Shown: one piece after another, positions 4,738-7,449 of the stretch
Layout: every line of letters begins with the position of its first letter
Position numbering within the stretch: the stretch's first letter is position 1
Assembly (NCBI GenBank): GCA_947458305.1
Contig: CANGZO010000113.1
Span: 1-7,449, forward strand
Direction of reading: 5' to 3'
DNA length: 7,449 bases
Origin: Comamonadaceae bacterium
GTDB lineage: Bacteria > Pseudomonadota > Gammaproteobacteria > Burkholderiales > Burkholderiaceae_C
Notes under the pieces: model-generated
What the model saw: the letters and a program-made list of their open reading frames with translations, nothing else
The model's database searches: none
Told to the model about the DNA's origin: nothing
Made by a program: the position numbers and the translations under genes

Positions 4738-6699
4738 TCAGTAAGCCTGACCCAGCTGACCCAAGATGGCGGGGTTCTCGAGGGTAGAGATGTCTTGCGT
4801 GATCTCCTCGCCCTTGGCCAAGGAGCGCAGCAGGCGGCGCATGATCTTGCCCGAACGGGTTTTGGGCAAGTTCTCGCCGAAGCGGATGTCTTTGGGCTTG
4901 GCGATCGGGCCGATTTCTTTGGCGATGTGGTCGCGCAATTGCTTGGCGATGGCCTTGCCTTCGTCCGTGTTGGGCAGCGAGCGCTTGAGCACCACGAAGG
5001 CGCAAATCGCTTCACCCGTGGTGTCGTCAGGGCGGCCCACCACGGCGGCCTCGGCCACCAGCTCGGTGCAGCTGACCAGGGCCGATTCGATTTCCATCGT
5101 GCCCATGCGGTGGCCAGAGACGTTGAGCACGTCGTCGATGCGGCCGGTGATGGTGAAGTAACCAGTCTTCTCGTCACGGATCGAACCGTCACCTGCCAAG
5201 TAGTACTTGCCCTTGAAATCTTCAGGGTAGTAGCTCTTCTTGAAGCGCTCAGGGTCACCCCAGATGGTGCGAATCATGGAAGGCCATGGGCGCTTGACGA
5301 CCAAAATGCCGCCTTGGCCGTTCGGCATGTCTTTGCCGGTCTCGTCCACGATGGCAGCCTGGATGCCGGGGAAAGGCAGTGTGCAGGAACCTGGAACCAT
5401 GGGCGTGGCACCCGGCAGTGGCGTGATCATGTGGCCGCCGGTTTCAGTCTGCCAGAAGGTGTCGACGATGGGGCAATTGCCGCCGCCCACATGCTTGTGG
5501 TACCACTCCCACGCGGCAGGGTTGATCGGCTCGCCGACCGAGCCCAGCAAGCGCAGGCTGCTGAGGTTGTAGCTCTTGGGGTGCACGGCATCGTTGGCTT
5601 CGGCGGCCTTGATCAGCGAACGGATGGCAGTGGGCGCGGTGTAGAAGATCGAGACCTTGTGGTCTTGGATCATCTTCCAGAAGCGGCCTGCGTCTGGGTA
5701 GGTGGGCACGCCTTCGAACACGATTTCGGTGCCGCCCAAAGCCAAGGGGCCGTAGGTGATGTAGGTGTGGCCGGTGACCCAGCCGATGTCGGCGGTGCAC
5801 CAAAACACATCGTCGGCCTTCAGGTCGAAGGTCCACTGGGTGGTCAAGGCTGCGTGCAGCAAGTAGCCGCCGGTGCTGTGCTGCACACCTTTGGGTTTGC
5901 CGGTGGAGCCTGAGGTGTAGAGCAAGAACAAGGGGTGCTCAGCACCGACCCACTCGGGCTCGCAGGTGGTGGCCTGCTTGTCGGCCAAGTCGGCCATCCA
6001 CAGGTCACGGCCTGCGGTCATGGCGATGTCGGCGCCCGAGCGCTTGACGACCAAAACATTTTTGATAGAGCCGCAACCGCCCAGGTTGATGGCGTCGTCC
6101 ACGATCGATTTCAAGGGCAGCAACTTGCCACCGCGCACTTGGTTGTCAGCGGTGATCACGGCCACAGCGCCGGTGTCTTCAATGCGGTCGCGCAGCGATT
6201 GGGCAGAGAAGCCCCCGAACACCACCGAGTGGGTCGCACCAATGCGGGCGCAAGCTTGCATGGCGGCCACGCCGTCGATGGACATGGAGATGTAGATGAC
6301 CACGCGGTCACCTTTTTGGATGCCCAGGCTCTTCAAAGCGTTGGCGTACTGGCAGGTCTTGGCCAGCAATTGGCTGTAGGTGACCTTGCTCACTTCGCCA
6401 CCGTCGGCTTCAAAAATGATGGCGGTCTTGTCGCCCAAGCCTTTTTCGACGTTGCGGTCCAGACAGTTGTAAGAGGCGTTCAAGGTGCCGTCTTCGAACC
6501 ACTTGAAGAAAGGCGCGTTAGATTCGTCCAGCACCTTGGTGAAGGGGGTCTTCCAGCTGATCAGTTCTTTGGCCAGACGGGCCCAATAGCCTTCGTAGTC
6601 GGTTTCGGCTTCTTTGCACAGCGCCTCATAGGCGGGCATGCCCGAAATGTGGGCGTTTTTGACGAAATCGGCACTGGGCTGGTAAATGGGGGTGCTCAT
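4738..6699 (-). CDS. acs: Acetyl-CoA synthetase (AMP-forming)
   Basis: A 653-residue cytoplasmic enzyme converting acetate, ATP and CoA to acetyl-CoA, AMP and pyrophosphate. The length matches E. coli Acs (652). Landmarks in order: FGGFSAQSLRDRI (161-173), the P-loop-like YTSGSTGKPKG (261-271), DIGWVTGHTYITYGP (304-318), and WQTETGG (416-422), whose Trp416 closes the acyl pocket to acetate size. Then come LAGDG (501-505), the hinge region GRIDDVLNVSGHRMG (519-533), and the C-terminal PKTRSGK with catalytic Lys618. That Lys is the residue that protein acetyltransferases modify to switch Acs off in other bacteria. The frame is open up to 6771, but the ATG at 6699 is chosen. It has AAAGGAG (6715-6709) nine bases upstream, and MSTPIYQP is a normal N-terminus, while the extension has no homologous character. 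The gene is monocistronic as far as visible: convergent with the Bug gene and divergent from yqhA. Confidence 0.97.
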   Translation of the reverse strand: MSTPIYQPSADFVKNAHISGMPAYEALCKEAETDYEGYWARLAKELISWKTPFTKVLDESNAPFFKWFEDGTLNASYNCLDRNVEKGLGDKTAIIFEADGGEVSKVTYSQLLAKTCQYANALKSLGIQKGDRVVIYISMSIDGVAAMQACARIGATHSVVFGGFSAQSLRDRIEDTGAVAVITADNQVRGGKLLPLKSIVDDAINLGGCGSIKNVLVVKRSGADIAMTAGRDLWMADLADKQATTCEPEWVGAEHPLFLLYTSGSTGKPKGVQHSTGGYLLHAALTTQWTFDLKADDVFWCTADIGWVTGHTYITYGPLALGGTEIVFEGVPTYPDAGRFWKMIQDHKVSIFYTAPTAIRSLIKAAEANDAVHPKSYNLSSLRLLGSVGEPINPAAWEWYHKHVGGGNCPIVDTFWQTETGGHMITPLPGATPMVPGSCTLPFPGIQAAIVDETGKDMPNGQGGILVVKRPWPSMIRTIWGDPERFKKSYYPEDFKGKYYLAGDGSIRDEKTGYFTITGRIDDVLNVSGHRMGTMEIESALVSCTELVAEAAVVGRPDDTTGEAICAFVVLKRSLPNTDEGKAIAKQLRDHIAKEIGPIAKPKDIRFGENLPKTRSGKIMRRLLRSLAKGEEITQDISTLENPAILGQLGQAY

Positions 6700-6727
6700 G
6701 ACGGCTGTCTCCTTTGTAACAAGTCGG

Positions 6728-6733
6728 ATTTTA
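6728..6733 (-). promoter_or_regulatory. acs: Possible -10 box for acs
   Basis: TAAAAT on the minus strand would place the transcript start near 6721, about 21 bases before the ATG, with the ribosome binding site in between. No good -35 hexamer lies 16-18 bases upstream, which suggests an activator-dependent promoter if the call is right. Confidence 0.35.
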
Positions 6734-6801
6734 AACTGGGGCAAATGTCGTTCTTGGCTCTTACAAAGCACTGACTGACATCAAACTTGCGCAACTGCGG
6801 G

Positions 6802-6829
6802 TTCATCCAATGGCACTTCGGCCTAAAAT
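6802..6829 (+). promoter_or_regulatory. yqhA: Possible promoter for yqhA
   Basis: TAAAAT at 6824-6829, in a CCTAAAATCG context, is a good -10 element; the best -35 partner is a weak TTCATC at 6802-6807 (16-base spacing). The expected start near 6836 gives a leader of about 42 bases. Confidence 0.4.
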
Positions 6830-6877
6830 CGCCAGCGCAATGAAGGCACCCTTTGTGAACTTCAAACTTGGAAAATC

Positions 6878-7449
6878 ATGCCACGCCCCATCGTCAAATC
6901 CTCGATTACCCACATCAACAGCTTCATATTTGCCAGCCGTTGGCTGCAATTGCCCCTTTATTTGGGATTGATCGCAGCACAAGCCGTTTATGTCTTTCAC
7001 TTCTGGGTGGAGTTGGTCCATTTGCTGGAAGCCGCATTTGGCAGTCAAACCGCCCTGCAGGCCCTGATTGGCAGCATTGGCTACAAGACCGATGCCCCCA
7101 TCACCGGCCTCAATGAAGTGGTCATCATGCTGGTCGTGCTGGGTCTGATCGACGTGGTCATGATCTCCAACCTCTTGATCATGGTGATCGTGGGCGGCTA
7201 CGAAACCTTTGTCTCGCGCCTGAATCTGGAAGGCCACCCCGACCAACCCGAATGGCTGGACCATGTGAACGCCTCGGTGCTCAAGGTCAAGCTGGCCACG
7301 GCCATCATCGGCATCAGCTCGATCCATTTGCTCAAAACCTTCATCAACGCCGCCAACTACACAGAACAGGTCTTGATGTGGCAAACCATCATCCACATCG
7401 CCTTCTTGTTCAGCGCCATCGCCATCGCCTATGCAGACCGTTTGATGTC
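6878..7449 (+). CDS. yqhA: YqhA / UPF0114 (TIGR00645) inner-membrane protein, cut by the right edge
   Basis: An open frame of 190 codons with no stop before the window ends. It resembles E. coli YqhA (164 residues): FASRWLQLPLYLGL (18-31), GGYETFVSRLNL (106-117), LKVKLATAIIGISSIHLLKTF (135-155), and LMWQTIIHIAFLFSA...YADRL (166-189). Since E. coli YqhA ends soon after its YLDRL, only a few C-terminal residues are probably missing. Hydrophobic stretches at about 23-42, 81-106, 137-155 and 169-186 suggest four membrane helices. Compared with E. coli it has an N-terminal extension of about ten residues and a longer first loop (about 51-78). The function of the family is not established. The ATG at 6878 is preceded only by a weak GGA; no better in-frame start was found. 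Confidence 0.9.
   Translation, partial: MPRPIVKSSITHINSFIFASRWLQLPLYLGLIAAQAVYVFHFWVELVHLLEAAFGSQTALQALIGSIGYKTDAPITGLNEVVIMLVVLGLIDVVMISNLLIMVIVGGYETFVSRLNLEGHPDQPEWLDHVNASVLKVKLATAIIGISSIHLLKTFINAANYTEQVLMWQTIIHIAFLFSAIAIAYADRLM

Larger units (their letters stand above)
6700..6877. promoter_or_regulatory. Divergent control region between acs and yqhA
   Basis: 178 bases with no gene. It contains a -10-like TAAAAT on each strand (6728-6733 minus, 6824-6829 plus), an eight-base inverted repeat CTTTGTAA / TTACAAAG at 6712-6719 and 6761-6768, and a nine-base direct repeat TCAAACTTG at 6781-6789 and 6862-6870. These could serve acs regulation by carbon source, but no known operator is recognised. 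Confidence 0.5.

Noticed and set aside
4795..5913. 372-codon plus-strand open frame opposite acs
   Set aside because: Antisense to a fully conserved acs; low-complexity Gly/His/Arg/Asp-rich translation typical of a GC-rich shadow frame, with no domain and no ribosome binding site.
6700..6771. 24-residue N-terminal extension of acs
   Set aside because: Would start upstream of the good ribosome binding site and the likely -10 box; the extra residues are not part of known Acs N-termini.
5935..6774. 279-codon plus-strand open frame opposite the acs N-terminal half
   Set aside because: Same kind of shadow; composition (Gly, His, Val, Asp) mirrors acs codons and no family is recognised.
6803..7396. 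197-codon minus-strand open frame opposite yqhA
   Set aside because: Gln/Asp/His-rich shadow of the membrane protein, which has clear family resemblance on the plus strand.

Overview
The window looks like chromosome of a betaproteobacterium of the order Burkholderiales, most likely family Comamonadaceae (for example the Limnohabitans, Rhodoferax or Hydrogenophaga neighbourhood). This is inferred from GC-rich codon use, a Bug-type (TctC) solute-binding protein, and the overall style of the acs and yqhA proteins. No RNA genes, CRISPR arrays, insertion sequences or phage genes are visible.

Layout from left to right: (1) a complete short-chain dehydrogenase of the HSD10 / 3-hydroxyacyl-CoA dehydrogenase type (51-809, +), with a perfect 15-base palindrome just upstream and a hairpin terminator behind it; (2) a type II toxin-antitoxin pair, higB-higA, on the minus strand (1484 to 890), converging on the dehydrogenase; (3) a short AT-richer gap, then a gamma-glutamyltransferase with a lipoprotein signal (1699-3525, +); (4) a TctC/Bug periplasmic binding protein starting at a TTG codon (3660-4643, +); (5) about 95 bases with three consecutive hairpins separating it from the convergent gene; (6) acetyl-CoA synthetase acs (6699 to 4738, -); (7) a divergent control region of 178 bases; (8) a YqhA/UPF0114 membrane protein (6878 to beyond the right edge, +).

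Most of this is ordinary housekeeping and catabolic DNA. The dehydrogenase and acs both belong to acyl-CoA metabolism but are separate transcription units on opposite strands. The gamma-glutamyltransferase and the Bug protein are codirectional and 134 bases apart, and both are exported, so a shared role in scavenging gamma-glutamyl compounds is conceivable but unproven. The higBA pair is the one clearly accessory element. Its toxin keeps the C-terminal Asp-Tyr-His but has Thr where the Proteus HigB has Lys57.

I did not find a convincing previously undescribed system. The points most worth checking are the palindrome at 17-31, the HigB residue change, the lipobox on the gamma-glutamyltransferase, the Tat-like signal on the Bug protein, and an inverted repeat that includes part of the acs ribosome binding site. 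Long antisense reading frames opposite acs, ggt and the Bug gene are treated as GC-driven shadows.
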